From Hydrogenothermaceae bacterium (GTDB taxonomy: Bacteria; Aquificota; Aquificia; Aquificales; Hydrogenothermaceae): a stretch of 7,982 bases of DNA. Location: NCBI GenBank assembly GCA_027052485.1, contig JALUFA010000211.1:1-7982 (forward strand), read 5' to 3'. Below are positions 1-6,476 of the stretch, piece by piece; within the stretch, counting starts at the first letter, position 1; every line of letters starts with the position of its first letter. Under the pieces are notes generated by a model. The model had not been told where the DNA came from. It ran no database searches and saw only the letters and a program-made list of their open reading frames with translations. Position numbers and translations under genes: made by a program.

Positions 1-309
1 CCTTTTTTCTACAGGTTCACCTTCTATTGACATAATATCAGTCCAGTTTTCCCAGTCTTTGTTTTCAACCATTAGAGTTATTGGACTTCCGAGGGTGTAT
101 CCAAAGCGTACACCTGATAGGATTTTCACCTTATCTTTTTCTATCTTCATACGGCCACCGCGACCGTACCCTTTTTGACGTCTAGCAAGCTCGTTGTTTA
201 TATACTCAGAAGAAATTTTTAAGTTTGATGGAATACCTTCAATTATCGCAGTTAATGCTGGGCCATGGGACTCTCCAGCGTTTAGAAATCTGAGGGCTCT
301 TAAGCTCAA
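1..309 (-). CDS. aroC: Chorismate synthase, N-terminal part (runs off left edge)
   Basis: Chorismate synthase makes chorismate from 5-enolpyruvylshikimate-3-phosphate, the last step of the shikimate pathway, using reduced FMN in the cytoplasm. I translated this edge by hand: 103 codons are open from a TTG at 309-307 to base 1. The family's first signature is present as [15 protein letters not shown] (residues 11-25, with the conserved His15), followed by [18 protein letters not shown] (40-57) and a segment with [15 protein letters not shown] (63-77) and NKDWENW (83-89), all typical of the FMN/substrate-binding core. The TTG start is chosen because AGGAG (plus 316-320) lies 6 nt upstream and because the protein begins at the expected distance before GESHG. 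About 70% of the gene (C-terminal part) is outside the window. It is divergent from the protease gene. Family identity is essentially certain; the exact start is likely. Confidence 0.93.
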   Translation of the reverse strand, partial: MSLRALRFLNAGESHGPALTAIIEGIPSNLKISSEYINNELARRQKGYGRGGRMKIEKDKVKILSGVRFGYTLGSPITLMVENKDWENWTDIMSIEGEPVEKR

Positions 310-315
310 AGTTAT

Positions 316-320
316 CTCCT
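316..320 (-). promoter_or_regulatory. Shine-Dalgarno site that fixes the aroC TTG start
   Basis: On the minus strand this reads AGGAG, followed by 6 nt and then TTG at 309-307. No ATG or GTG in frame has a comparable site, so this supports TTG initiation. Confidence 0.7.
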
Positions 321-330
321 GATTGCTTTT

Positions 331-358
331 TTGTAGTAAGCGCAAATTATTATATACT
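331..358 (+). promoter_or_regulatory. Sigma-70-type promoter for the protease-tsaD operon
   Basis: TTGTAG (331-336) and TATACT (353-358) are separated by 16 nt, close to the TTGACA-N17-TATAAT consensus. The predicted transcription start is near 365. That would lie downstream of the in-frame GTG at 361, so the GTG could not be the start codon in this transcript. This is based on consensus matching only. Confidence 0.5.
349..354 (-). promoter_or_regulatory. Candidate -10 element for aroC, overlapping the opposing promoter
   Basis: The minus strand reads TATAAT exactly (plus ATTATA), about 40 nt upstream of the aroC start. No convincing -35 hexamer lies at the right distance (the best-placed is GCCTTA at 377-372). 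It overlaps the -10 of the opposite-strand promoter by two bases, so the two promoters would compete if both are used. Confidence 0.38.
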
Positions 359-387
359 AAGTGTATTTTAATAAGGCTGTGAGGGAT

Positions 388-1617
388 ATGTTGAAAAGCA
401 GATTAGCTTTAATATCAGGAATTTTACTTATATTCTTGGCAGGTTTTACCTTTGGTATTACAACTAAGTCAGAAAAAAACTCAGTAGAAAAAGATTTAAA
501 ACTTTTAGATTTATATACGCAGGTCTTCCAGCTAGTAAAAAAGTACTATGTTGAACCTGTAGACTCTCAAAAGCTGGTTTACAGCTCTTTAAAAGGGATG
601 ATGAAGGCTTTAGACCCGTTTTCTGCATTTTTTACTCCCGATGAGTTTAAAGAGTTTAGAACAGAAACTGAAGGAGAGTTCGGTGGTCTTGGAATTGAGA
701 TAACAATGGAAGACCACAAGCTTATTATTGTTGCTCCTATTGAGGATACACCTGCATGGAGGGCTGGTCTAAAACCGGGGGATGTCATCCTTGAGATAAA
801 TGGAAAACCTGTTGAAAAGATGTCTCTTATTCAAGCTGTAAAACTAATGAGGGGAAAACCCGGAACGAAGGTTACTTTAACTATCTGGAGAAAAGGCCTA
901 GAGAAACCGTTCAAGGTTACTATAGTTAGAGACATTATTAAAATCAAAAGCGTAAAAACAAAAGAGCTTGATAATGGAAATATTGGCTATATTAGGCTCA
1001 CCCAGTTTCAGGAAAACTCAGCCGAAGACTTTAGAAAGGCTTTAGAGAAGTTTAAAGATAAGAAAGGTATTATTATTGATTTAAGAAACAATCCTGGTGG
1101 TCTTCTAACCACAGCTGTAAGCATTGCAGATATGCTTCTTCCTAAAGGAAAGCTTATTGTTTACACAAAAGGTAGAACACCAAACAGCAACGACAAGTTT
1201 TACTCAGAGTCAAATCCAATAATTCCAAAAGATGTTCCTATCGTGGTGCTCGTTAACAAAGGTTCAGCAAGTGCATCTGAGATTTTAACAGGTGCGTTAA
1301 GGGACAATAATAGAGCTTTGGCTGTTGGAGAAACGACGTTTGGCAAAGCTTCGGTTCAAACGTTAATACCTCTACCAGATGGTTCTGGTGTAAAGATAAC
1401 AACAGCTTACTATTACACACCTAGCGGAAAAATGATTATGTATAAAGGTATAACTCCAGACATTGTGGTTCACGTTTCACCTCAGGAAGAGATGAAACGC
1501 TTAAAGGCTGAAAGAGACGCGAAGATAAAAGGTAAAAAAGTTAAGATTAAAGACCCACAGCTAGATGCAGCTATTAATGCGATTAAGATTATGAACTTTG
1601 CAAAACAAAGTATGTGA
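388..1617 (+). CDS. Carboxyl-terminal processing protease (S41 family, CtpA-like)
   Basis: This is a membrane-anchored or periplasmic serine protease of peptidase family S41, which cleaves proteins near their C-terminus. In order: an N-terminal hydrophobic signal/anchor (residues about 5-22 from the ATG), a PDZ domain (about 98-171, with GGLGIEI and AGLKPGDVI), the S41 core with LRNNPGG (232-238), then GSASASEI and [11 protein letters not shown]. By alignment with E. coli Prc (Ser-Lys spaced 25 residues, Gln 4 later), the catalytic residues are Ser295, Lys320 and Gln324, all present. The frame is open from GTG 361 (418 aa), but no Shine-Dalgarno precedes that codon and a promoter appears to overlap it. 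ATG 388 or TTG 391 follow GAGGG (381-385), with TTG at the better 5-nt spacing. Length is normal for CtpA. The stop overlaps the tsaD start (TGATG), indicating a two-gene operon. The substrate is unknown. Confidence 0.93.
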   Translation: MLKSRLALISGILLIFLAGFTFGITTKSEKNSVEKDLKLLDLYTQVFQLVKKYYVEPVDSQKLVYSSLKGMMKALDPFSAFFTPDEFKEFRTETEGEFGGLGIEITMEDHKLIIVAPIEDTPAWRAGLKPGDVILEINGKPVEKMSLIQAVKLMRGKPGTKVTLTIWRKGLEKPFKVTIVRDIIKIKSVKTKELDNGNIGYIRLTQFQENSAEDFRKALEKFKDKKGIIIDLRNNPGGLLTTAVSIADMLLPKGKLIVYTKGRTPNSNDKFYSESNPIIPKDVPIVVLVNKGSASASEILTGALRDNNRALAVGETTFGKASVQTLIPLPDGSGVKITTAYYYTPSGKMIMYKGITPDIVVHVSPQEEMKRLKAERDAKIKGKKVKIKDPQLDAAINAIKIMNFAKQSM

Positions 1618-2642
1618 TGAAAGTTTTAGGTGTTGAAACCTCTTGTGATGAAACTTCTGTGGCTGTGTACGACAGTGAGAAGGGGCTACTCTCTAACGTA
1701 GTCTCCTCTCAGATTGATATCCACAAAGAGTGGGGAGGAGTTTTTCCTGAACTTGCAGCCAGAGAACATACAAAGAACATCCTCCCTGTTCTAGATAAGG
1801 CTTTAAAAGATGCTAATGTTTCTCTAGAAGATATAGATGTTATTGCAGCTACATTTGCGCCGGGACTGATAGTATCGCTTGTTATTGGTGTTTCATTTGC
1901 GAAGGCTTTATCATTTGCAACAGATAAACCTCTTGTTCCAGTCCATCATATAGAAGCCCACATCTTTGGTACGTTTATAGAAAAAAAAGTAGATTTTCCC
2001 TTTTTGGCACTTGTGGTTTCTGGAGGCCATACTGAGCTTTATTTAATAAGGGATTTTGAAGATTACACGTATATTGGTGGTACGTTAGATGATGCTGTGG
2101 GAGAGGCTTACGACAAGGTAGCTAGAATGTTAGACCTTGGATATCCGGGAGGACCCGTTATAGATGAACTGTACGTTCCTGAGTGTGCCTGTATAGATTT
2201 TCCTACTCCTTTAAAAGGAAAGAAGGAACATAGGTTTAACTTCTCGTTTAGTGGTTTGAAAGCTGATGTACTCAGAAAGGTTGAATCAGGGCAGTTTACG
2301 AAAAAGCAGATAGCATCGTCTTTTCAGGAAAAGGTAGTTGATATACTCGTAAAAAAAACCTTAGATGCTGCTAAGGAGTACAAAGTCAAAAGCATAGTAG
2401 TTGCTGGTGGAGTATCTGCAAACTCACTCCTTAGAGAAAAACTAACTGAAGAGGCTAAAAGATTAGGAATAAAGGCAGTTTTTCCACCTTTTTACCTGTG
2501 TACCGATAATGCAGCTATGGTTGCGTATACAGGTTATCTGCGGGCATTAAAGAAAAAGTTTGTAGGTTATGATTTTAAGCCATTAGCTAGGATAAGAATG
2601 GATAAGTTTGTTGAGATTTTAAACTCCAGCTCTACTGTTTAG
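1617..2642 (+). CDS. tsaD: tRNA N6-threonylcarbamoyladenosine transferase TsaD
   Basis: TsaD (Kae1/Gcp/YgjD family) transfers the threonylcarbamoyl group to A37 of ANN-decoding tRNAs, acting with TsaB and TsaE in bacteria; neither partner is in this window. The 341-residue protein begins [17 protein letters not shown], the standard N-terminus. Metal ligands are visible as His111 and His115 in HHIEAH and Asp297 in CTDNAAM. Nucleotide/ligand loops are SGGHTEL (135-141), the GGTLDDAVGEAYDKVAR stretch (154-170), SFSGLK (210-215) and AGGVSANS (263-270). The usual GPGL motif reads APGL (81-84), which I believe is a lineage trait. ATG 1617 shares its A with the upstream TGA, so translation is probably coupled to the protease; a GTG at 1614 is an alternative 4-nt-overlap start. 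The 3' end overlaps the convergent gene by 11 bp. Confidence 0.96.
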   Translation: MKVLGVETSCDETSVAVYDSEKGLLSNVVSSQIDIHKEWGGVFPELAAREHTKNILPVLDKALKDANVSLEDIDVIAATFAPGLIVSLVIGVSFAKALSFATDKPLVPVHHIEAHIFGTFIEKKVDFPFLALVVSGGHTELYLIRDFEDYTYIGGTLDDAVGEAYDKVARMLDLGYPGGPVIDELYVPECACIDFPTPLKGKKEHRFNFSFSGLKADVLRKVESGQFTKKQIASSFQEKVVDILVKKTLDAAKEYKVKSIVVAGGVSANSLLREKLTEEAKRLGIKAVFPPFYLCTDNAAMVAYTGYLRALKKKFVGYDFKPLARIRMDKFVEILNSSSTV

Positions 2643-3084
2643 TACCTATCAAACTCCAAAGTTCATTATCTATATTATGGAGTATATACTCAGGAGCTAC
2701 TACCTCTATTACCCACTTGCCATCTACTTTTATAGGATTTCCGTTTTCATCAGTTCTAAATCTAACTTCACCTGCTTTGTTTTTTCCTTTGTAAAATTCA
2801 ATAACATTTCCTTTATCTTTAATATCATTTGCTCCGTGCATATTCATCTGTCTAGCTATCACTGCATAGATAAAATCTTTGTCGTTTATAGATAGTATCC
2901 GTGTGCCTATTTGTTCATCGTAGTACTTGTTGTTTAGCCATACCAAGAATGCAAAAATGATAACTGCTATATCCATAATAAAAAGGGATACTCCATACTT
3001 AGGTGGAAGTGTAAATAACGCTATAGCAGTGATTACTGTAAACAGAATTATTCCACCTACAACGGCTTTTCCATATGTACTCAT
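2632..3084 (-). CDS. Hypothetical protein with two N-terminal membrane helices
   Basis: I do not recognise this 150-residue protein. Residues about 7-27 and 31-50 are strongly hydrophobic and form a helical hairpin broken by LPPKYG. The remaining ~100 residues are soluble and charged, with an alternating pattern suggesting a small alpha/beta domain (DFIYAVIARQMNMHG, then VIEFYKG, EVRFRTDENG, GKWVIEVV, ending NELWSLIG). No catalytic motif or cysteine pair is visible. The ATG overlaps the lolA stop by 4 nt (ATGA), and GAGG lies 6 nt upstream (3091-3094), so it is the third gene of the cnoX-lolA unit and likely translated from the same message. The context suggests an envelope role, but this is only inference. 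Its 3' end overlaps tsaD on the opposite strand by 11 bp. Two-helix hairpin plus soluble domain is also seen in many unrelated small membrane proteins. Confidence 0.82.
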   Translation of the reverse strand: MSTYGKAVVGGIILFTVITAIALFTLPPKYGVSLFIMDIAVIIFAFLVWLNNKYYDEQIGTRILSINDKDFIYAVIARQMNMHGANDIKDKGNVIEFYKGKNKAGEVRFRTDENGNPIKVDGKWVIEVVAPEYILHNIDNELWSLIGTKQ

Positions 3085-3653
3085 TTTCTTCCTCTTAAAT
3101 CTATTACTTCTGCCTTAGATGGTAGTTTAAATTCAGAAGGTTGGCAAGAACTAACCTTATTGATTTGAATAATAAAGATATTGCCTTCCTTATCTACAGC
3201 TTTTATTTTTTCTATAGTATTGCCTTTATAGAAAACTGTAAGCTGCGTTATAGACGCATCGTTTGGAACGAGCTCTACTTTGTTTTTATCTTCTTTTTTT
3301 ACTTTAAAAATTTTTGAAATTTTCTCCCCGGCCAATATTTTTAAAACTTGAGATAAGAATGGGTTCTCACCTTCTTTTGTAATGATGAGTTGATTTTCTT
3401 CAGGTGAGTATAAGTATAGATTTTTATCTTTAAAAAAGATTTTTTGATTATAGGGGGATGAGTAACTGACAACAAACTGGTTTTTTTCTATACATATATA
3501 ACCTTTATACTCCTGCCACTGGTTCATCTCTTTCAGGAAAACTTTTTGGGTAAAATCTATCTTACTGTTTTCTTTTAACCAGTTTTGAAGATTATCTAAG
3601 CCAGATGCAAAAACTACGTGGAACAAAAAGAGGAGGAGAAAAAGACTCCTCAA
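3081..3653 (-). CDS. lolA: LolA-like outer-membrane lipoprotein carrier protein
   Basis: LolA is the periplasmic chaperone that carries lipoproteins from LolCDE at the inner membrane to the outer membrane. The 190-residue protein has a signal peptide (hydrophobic residues 4-15, cleavage likely after VFA at 16). It follows the LolA pattern: a DFTQKVF strand near residue 33, KGYICIEKNQF, then SYSSPYNQKIFFKDKNLYLY (64-83, over the family's P-x-x-Q and D-G-x-x-L-Y core), and later strands with LTVFYKGNTIEKIKA. Similarity is by pattern only, since the family is divergent. The start is TTG 3653-3651, overlapping the upstream TGA as TTGA; no upstream Shine-Dalgarno is seen and a hairpin covers the start. 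The mature protein has two cysteines (54 and 170) that could pair after export. It lies between cnoX and the two-helix membrane protein, overlapping each by 4 nt. Confidence 0.8.
   Translation of the reverse strand: MRSLFLLLFLFHVVFASGLDNLQNWLKENSKIDFTQKVFLKEMNQWQEYKGYICIEKNQFVVSYSSPYNQKIFFKDKNLYLYSPEENQLIITKEGENPFLSQVLKILAGEKISKIFKVKKEDKNKVELVPNDASITQLTVFYKGNTIEKIKAVDKEGNIFIIQINKVSSCQPSEFKLPSKAEVIDLRGRK
3633..3651 (-). promoter_or_regulatory. Hairpin over the lolA start codon
   Basis: On the minus-strand mRNA, GAGGAG (3651-3646, beginning with the last base of the TTG start) can pair with CTCCTC (3638-3633) across a 7-nt loop rich in U. This would hide the start region unless ribosomes ending cnoX open it, fitting translational coupling. 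It lies inside coding sequence and has no downstream T-run suited to a terminator. Confidence 0.4.
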
Positions 3654-4468
3654 TACAGCACCATTGCTAGTTTTTTTCTGTACTCTTTAGTTAATGGGTC
3701 TCTTTCACCAAGGATATTGAAGATTGTAATCATGCCTTTTCTGGCGGCTTCATCTTTGTAGTTTTTATCCTTTTGGGCTAACTCTAAGAAGAGTTTTAAG
3801 GCTCTTTCGTAGTCCCCATCTACCGTGGCACATGCAGCTTCTTTGTATAACTTATCAAGCTCATTTTCAGGCTGCAGGTTATCGCATACATCTTTTAGTT
3901 TGGCAAGCTCTTTTAATGCCTGTGCCTGTACGTAGTACTCTTTTTGATACTCCGGGATTGTGTCTAAAACTTCTATTGCTTCGTCTATTTTGCCTTCTTT
4001 TATAAAAAACTTTCCAGCTTCAAGGGCTACTGCTTTGTTTTGTGGAAATTCTTCAACTAGGGATTTGTAAATTTTTTCAGCTTCTTCTCTTTTCCCCTGT
4101 AGAGAGAGCATTTTCGCTTCATCTAGCTTCTGTTGGAGTTTTGATTTCATATGTTTTTCTAAAAACTCTCTAAGTTTTGGTTCTGGATAAGCTCCAACAA
4201 AGCCATCTACAACTTTCCCATCTTTGAAGATTTTTACGTCAGGTATCCCTTGAACTCCAAACTCCTGAGCTATATGTGGATTTTCGTCGGTGTTTATCTT
4301 TGCAAGCACATAATTATACTCGTCTGCCAGCTTTTCTAGAAGAGGCTTTAGCACTCTACACGGACCACACCAAGGAGCCCAAAAGTCTACAATTACTGGT
4401 TTTTCGTAAGACTTTTCTATAACCACCTCTTCAAAGTTATCATCTGTTACATCATATATCTCAGCCAA
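3650..4468 (-). CDS. cnoX: Thioredoxin-TPR co-chaperone (CnoX/YbbN family)
   Basis: This is a cytoplasmic protein (no signal peptide) combining a thioredoxin domain (residues 1-108) with TPR-like helices (about 110-272). The active site is WCGPC, Cys34 and Cys37, with cis-Pro76 in GIPD, so the thioredoxin part should be redox-active, unlike E. coli CnoX (YbbN), which lacks the CxxC pair. The helical repeats (e.g. KREEAEKIYKSLVEEFP at 126-142 and GDYERALKLFLELAQ at 218-232) and the C-terminal DPLTKEYRKKLAMVLY are characteristic of YbbN proteins, which bind unfolded or oxidised clients and pass them to GroEL or DnaK. The start is TTG 4468-4466, preceded by GGAGG 7 nt upstream (4476-4480); no ATG fits. 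Two further cysteines (194, 213) are in the TPR part. It is the first gene after a 41-bp gap and overlaps lolA by 4 nt. Confidence 0.88.
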   Translation of the reverse strand: MAEIYDVTDDNFEEVVIEKSYEKPVIVDFWAPWCGPCRVLKPLLEKLADEYNYVLAKINTDENPHIAQEFGVQGIPDVKIFKDGKVVDGFVGAYPEPKLREFLEKHMKSKLQQKLDEAKMLSLQGKREEAEKIYKSLVEEFPQNKAVALEAGKFFIKEGKIDEAIEVLDTIPEYQKEYYVQAQALKELAKLKDVCDNLQPENELDKLYKEAACATVDGDYERALKLFLELAQKDKNYKDEAARKGMITIFNILGERDPLTKEYRKKLAMVLY

Positions 4469-4475
4469 GATTATT

Positions 4476-4480
4476 CCTCC
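4476..4480 (-). promoter_or_regulatory. Shine-Dalgarno site that fixes the cnoX TTG start
   Basis: The minus strand reads GGAGG, 7 nt before TTG at 4468-4466. The ATG upstream of it (in AAAATGGAGGAATAA) runs into a stop after two codons, so TTG is the only reasonable start. Confidence 0.75.
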
Positions 4481-4503
4481 ATTTTATTCTTTTCTTATAA
4501 AGA

Positions 4504-4532
4504 AATATATCACTTTTCTTCCTCTTTTCTAA
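4504..4532 (-). promoter_or_regulatory. Candidate promoter for the cnoX-lolA-membrane protein unit
   Basis: On the minus strand TTAGAA (4532-4527) is followed after 17 nt by TATATT (4509-4504), with a TG at 4512-4511 giving an extended -10 (TGATATATT). The TG belongs to the stop codon of the MCP gene. Transcription would begin near 4497, leaving a leader of about 30 nt. The -35 matches only half the consensus. A small AT-rich inverted repeat, TTTCTT-ATA-AAGAAA (4491-4505), lies over the predicted start point. Confidence 0.42.
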
Positions 4533-5976
4533 CCTTTTCAAGCTCATATTTTTCTACTTCTTCAGCAAGTTCATCTAGATATTTAAACAGTTTTTCTGCC
4601 GCTTCTTCCGCTTTTTTGAAGTCCTCTATTATTCTTTCTCTGAACTCTAGAACTCTGTCTTCTCCATCAACAAACTGTACTGCATCAAGGATGTACTTGT
4701 GAACGTCTTTGTGAGGTTCTTCAATTTTCTTAAATGCTTCAAAATTTTTAAACAATTTAACCCCTTGAGAGTAGTACCATTTACCGAACTCACAACCGGT
4801 GTAGTCCGGTAGTCTATCTGTAAGTTTGCCTCTAAAGATAGCACTGTAGGCTTTGTTTTTAAAGATAATGTGGTTGAGTTTTTGTAAGGTTAGGAAGAGT
4901 CTCTCGTTTATGATGTTTGAGTATGCGAGGGTAATTTTTGCATCCTCGTCAACTTTAAATATCACGTCTTTGAAGTTTTCTATTGTATAGGCTGACTCTT
5001 GAGCTATCTCAGTCATCTTTTGTGAGCTTCTATAGGTTCTTTCAGTTTCTTCTATAAGTTCACTGATGGTTTTATTCACTTCTTCCGTAGCTTTAGCTGT
5101 TCTTTCCGCTAGATTTCTAACTTCATCTGCAACAACGGCAAATCCTTTTCCATACTCTCCAGCCCTTGCTGCCTCTATTGCTGCGTTTAAAGCAAGTAGG
5201 TTTGTCTGCCCTGCTATTTCTTTAATTAGGTTTACAATCTGTCCTATGTTTTCTGTTTTTTCAGAGAGGCTTGTTATAACCTGGTTAGACTCTTCGATAA
5301 GTTTAATTAGCTCGTTGAGTTTTTTCATAATTTCTTCAAGTTCTTTTAAGCTTTCCTCAGAAAGACCAGCTGTCTCTTCTCCCGCTTCTCTAATTTTTTC
5401 TGCTCTTTTGATTATCTCGTTCAGGTCATTTTTTACAAGCATAAGCCCTTTGATTATCCCACCACCAAGCTTACTGAGCTCGTTGTTTATAGATATTCTT
5501 TCCATAAACTTGTGGTTTTCTTCCATTGCTTTTAGAGGTTTATTAAGTTCTTCTGCAGTAACTTTAAATGTTCCCCTAAAACCATCAGTTACTACTTTTC
5601 TGAAGAATCTACCTTGAGATGCATACTCTAAAGGTGCGTGAATTTCTCTTAAAAATACTTCAACCTGGTCGAAGAAATCATTTAGATTATCTACAAGTTC
5701 TTTAAGCTCTTCTTTATCTTTAGCAAGAACTATTCTATCTTCTAGATAACCTTCTTGACTTCCTTCTTTAAGGATTGTGTTAACTCTTTGAATAAGAGCT
5801 TTAACTTTTTTCACATTAATAAAGATGATCCACGCAAGAATAAAGTTTAGAATGTTTAAAACTCTAATCCAGTCAAAGCCATGCTGATATATCTCTACTG
5901 CTAAGGTTATGGTAAATATTATTATCGATAAAATATTTGCTATCTGTATCTTAGAGAGAGAAGACAAATTCTGCAT
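4510..5976 (-). CDS. Methyl-accepting chemotaxis protein with C-terminal CZB zinc domain (CetA-like transducer)
   Basis: This 488-residue chemoreceptor signals to CheA/CheW. Residues about 12-30 and 37-54 are two membrane helices joined by a very short loop (about QHGFDWI), so there is no periplasmic sensor domain. A HAMP-like unit follows (about 55-108), with a second HAMP-like stretch at 109-155. The conserved signalling tip runs from [20 protein letters not shown] (251-270) through [11 protein letters not shown] (283-293). After the coiled coil comes a chemoreceptor zinc-binding (CZB) domain: His369 in LNHIIFKNK, Cys395 in GCEFGKWYY, and His422 and His426 in EPHKDVH, the full 3-His/1-Cys set. 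A Glu/Lys coiled tail ends the protein. GGAGGG (5985-5990) lies 8 nt before the ATG, and the first 26 nt overlap the end of the PAS gene, pointing to a functional pair like CetB/CetA of Campylobacter. The signal sensed is inferred to be redox/energy state plus zinc or oxidants. Confidence 0.93.
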   Translation of the reverse strand: MQNLSSLSKIQIANILSIIIFTITLAVEIYQHGFDWIRVLNILNFILAWIIFINVKKVKALIQRVNTILKEGSQEGYLEDRIVLAKDKEELKELVDNLNDFFDQVEVFLREIHAPLEYASQGRFFRKVVTDGFRGTFKVTAEELNKPLKAMEENHKFMERISINNELSKLGGGIIKGLMLVKNDLNEIIKRAEKIREAGEETAGLSEESLKELEEIMKKLNELIKLIEESNQVITSLSEKTENIGQIVNLIKEIAGQTNLLALNAAIEAARAGEYGKGFAVVADEVRNLAERTAKATEEVNKTISELIEETERTYRSSQKMTEIAQESAYTIENFKDVIFKVDEDAKITLAYSNIINERLFLTLQKLNHIIFKNKAYSAIFRGKLTDRLPDYTGCEFGKWYYSQGVKLFKNFEAFKKIEEPHKDVHKYILDAVQFVDGEDRVLEFRERIIEDFKKAEEAAEKLFKYLDELAEEVEKYELEKVRKEEEK

Positions 5977-6463
5977 AATCTTTACCCTCCATTTCTAAAA
6001 TTTCTTGGAATTTCTTCAAACCTGCCTCCAGTCCTCCCTGCTTTTCAGCTTCAAGAACCTCTTGATATATCTTTTCAATCTTTTCAACTGCCTCTTTTCT
6101 AGGTTTTCTTCTATCTGAGTGGTAGCCTATGATGTGCCTTCCCTCTGTATCATAGGAGGGTGTAACGTGGGCGAAAACCCAGTAGTAGGAACCATCCTTA
6201 GCCATATTTTTTACGTATCCCCAAAATTCTTGGCCTTTTTGAATAGTGTCCCATAGCAATTTAAAAACAGCCCTAGGCATATCCGGGTGTCTAACGATGT
6301 TATGGGGTTTACCTATCAGCTCTTCTTCTGTATACCCTGAGACTTCAATAAATGCTGTGTTTGCATACTTGATTATTCCTTTTGTATCTGTTTTTGATAC
6401 AAGGAATTTGTCTGGTGGGATTTCCCGCTCTTTGTTTATCGGTTGTACCTTGGGCTGATGCAT
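5951..6463 (-). CDS. Stand-alone Aer-type PAS protein (CetB-like redox sensor)
   Basis: This 170-residue soluble protein is a single PAS domain (about 18-120) plus a helical tail (about 122-168). It matches the flavin-binding PAS of the aerotaxis receptor Aer: [20 protein letters not shown] (24-43), then [10 protein letters not shown] (54-63), [25 protein letters not shown] (81-100) and [10 protein letters not shown] (112-121). Asn35, Arg58, His59 and Asp61 align with Aer residues 34, 57, 58 and 60 implicated in FAD binding or signalling, so FAD is the expected cofactor. Aer is normally one polypeptide with membrane, HAMP and signalling domains; here those parts are in the next gene, as in the CetB/CetA energy-taxis pair of Campylobacter jejuni. 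AGGAGG lies 6 nt before the ATG. It overlaps the MCP gene by 26 nt and follows cmk by 10 nt. A sigma-28-like promoter lies just upstream. Confidence 0.9.
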   Translation of the reverse strand: MHQPKVQPINKEREIPPDKFLVSKTDTKGIIKYANTAFIEVSGYTEEELIGKPHNIVRHPDMPRAVFKLLWDTIQKGQEFWGYVKNMAKDGSYYWVFAHVTPSYDTEGRHIIGYHSDRRKPRKEAVEKIEKIYQEVLEAEKQGGLEAGLKKFQEILEMEGKDYAEFVFSL

Positions 6464-6469
6464 AAAAAA

Positions 6470-6476
6470 CCTCCTA
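6470..6476 (-). promoter_or_regulatory. cmk stop codon fused to the PAS-gene Shine-Dalgarno
   Basis: The minus strand reads TAGGAGG: TAG ends cmk (6476-6474), and AGGAGG (6475-6470), a perfect ribosome-binding core, stands 6 nt before the PAS ATG at 6463. A ribosome finishing cmk would cover this site, so cmk translation may either help or occlude PAS initiation. Confidence 0.7.

Noticed and set aside
81..84. Note on TsaD residues 81-84 (not DNA coordinates; about bases 1857-1868): APGL instead of GPGL, considered as a defect
   Set aside because: All metal ligands and other loops are intact, and related thermophile sequences as I recall them also vary at this first position, so loss of function is unlikely.
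579..788. Short open frame on the minus strand inside the protease gene
   Set aside because: It is a shadow frame over the conserved PDZ region, without a ribosome-binding site or a recognisable product.
2680..2691. Perfect 12-bp palindrome GAGTATATACTC near the tsaD/membrane-protein convergence
   Set aside because: It has no loop or T-tract for a terminator, is A/T-rich, and encodes ordinary codons (E-Y-I-L) of the membrane protein; chance is sufficient.
4491..4505. Inverted repeat TTTCTT-ATA-AAGAAA between the MCP gene and cnoX, considered as a terminator
   Set aside because: The stem is nearly all A/T with a 3-nt loop and would be too weak to end transcription; it is mentioned only as part of the promoter region.
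5066..5617. 183-codon open frame on the plus strand opposite the MCP gene
   Set aside because: It is antisense to the conserved signalling tip, gives a Ser/Ile/Phe-rich product with no recognisable motif, and is explained by the codon bias of the MCP gene.
6141..6165. Short CCCTC/GAGGG inverted repeat inside the PAS gene
   Set aside because: It has only a five-base stem with a 10-base loop, in the middle of conserved PAS codons; no reason to see function.
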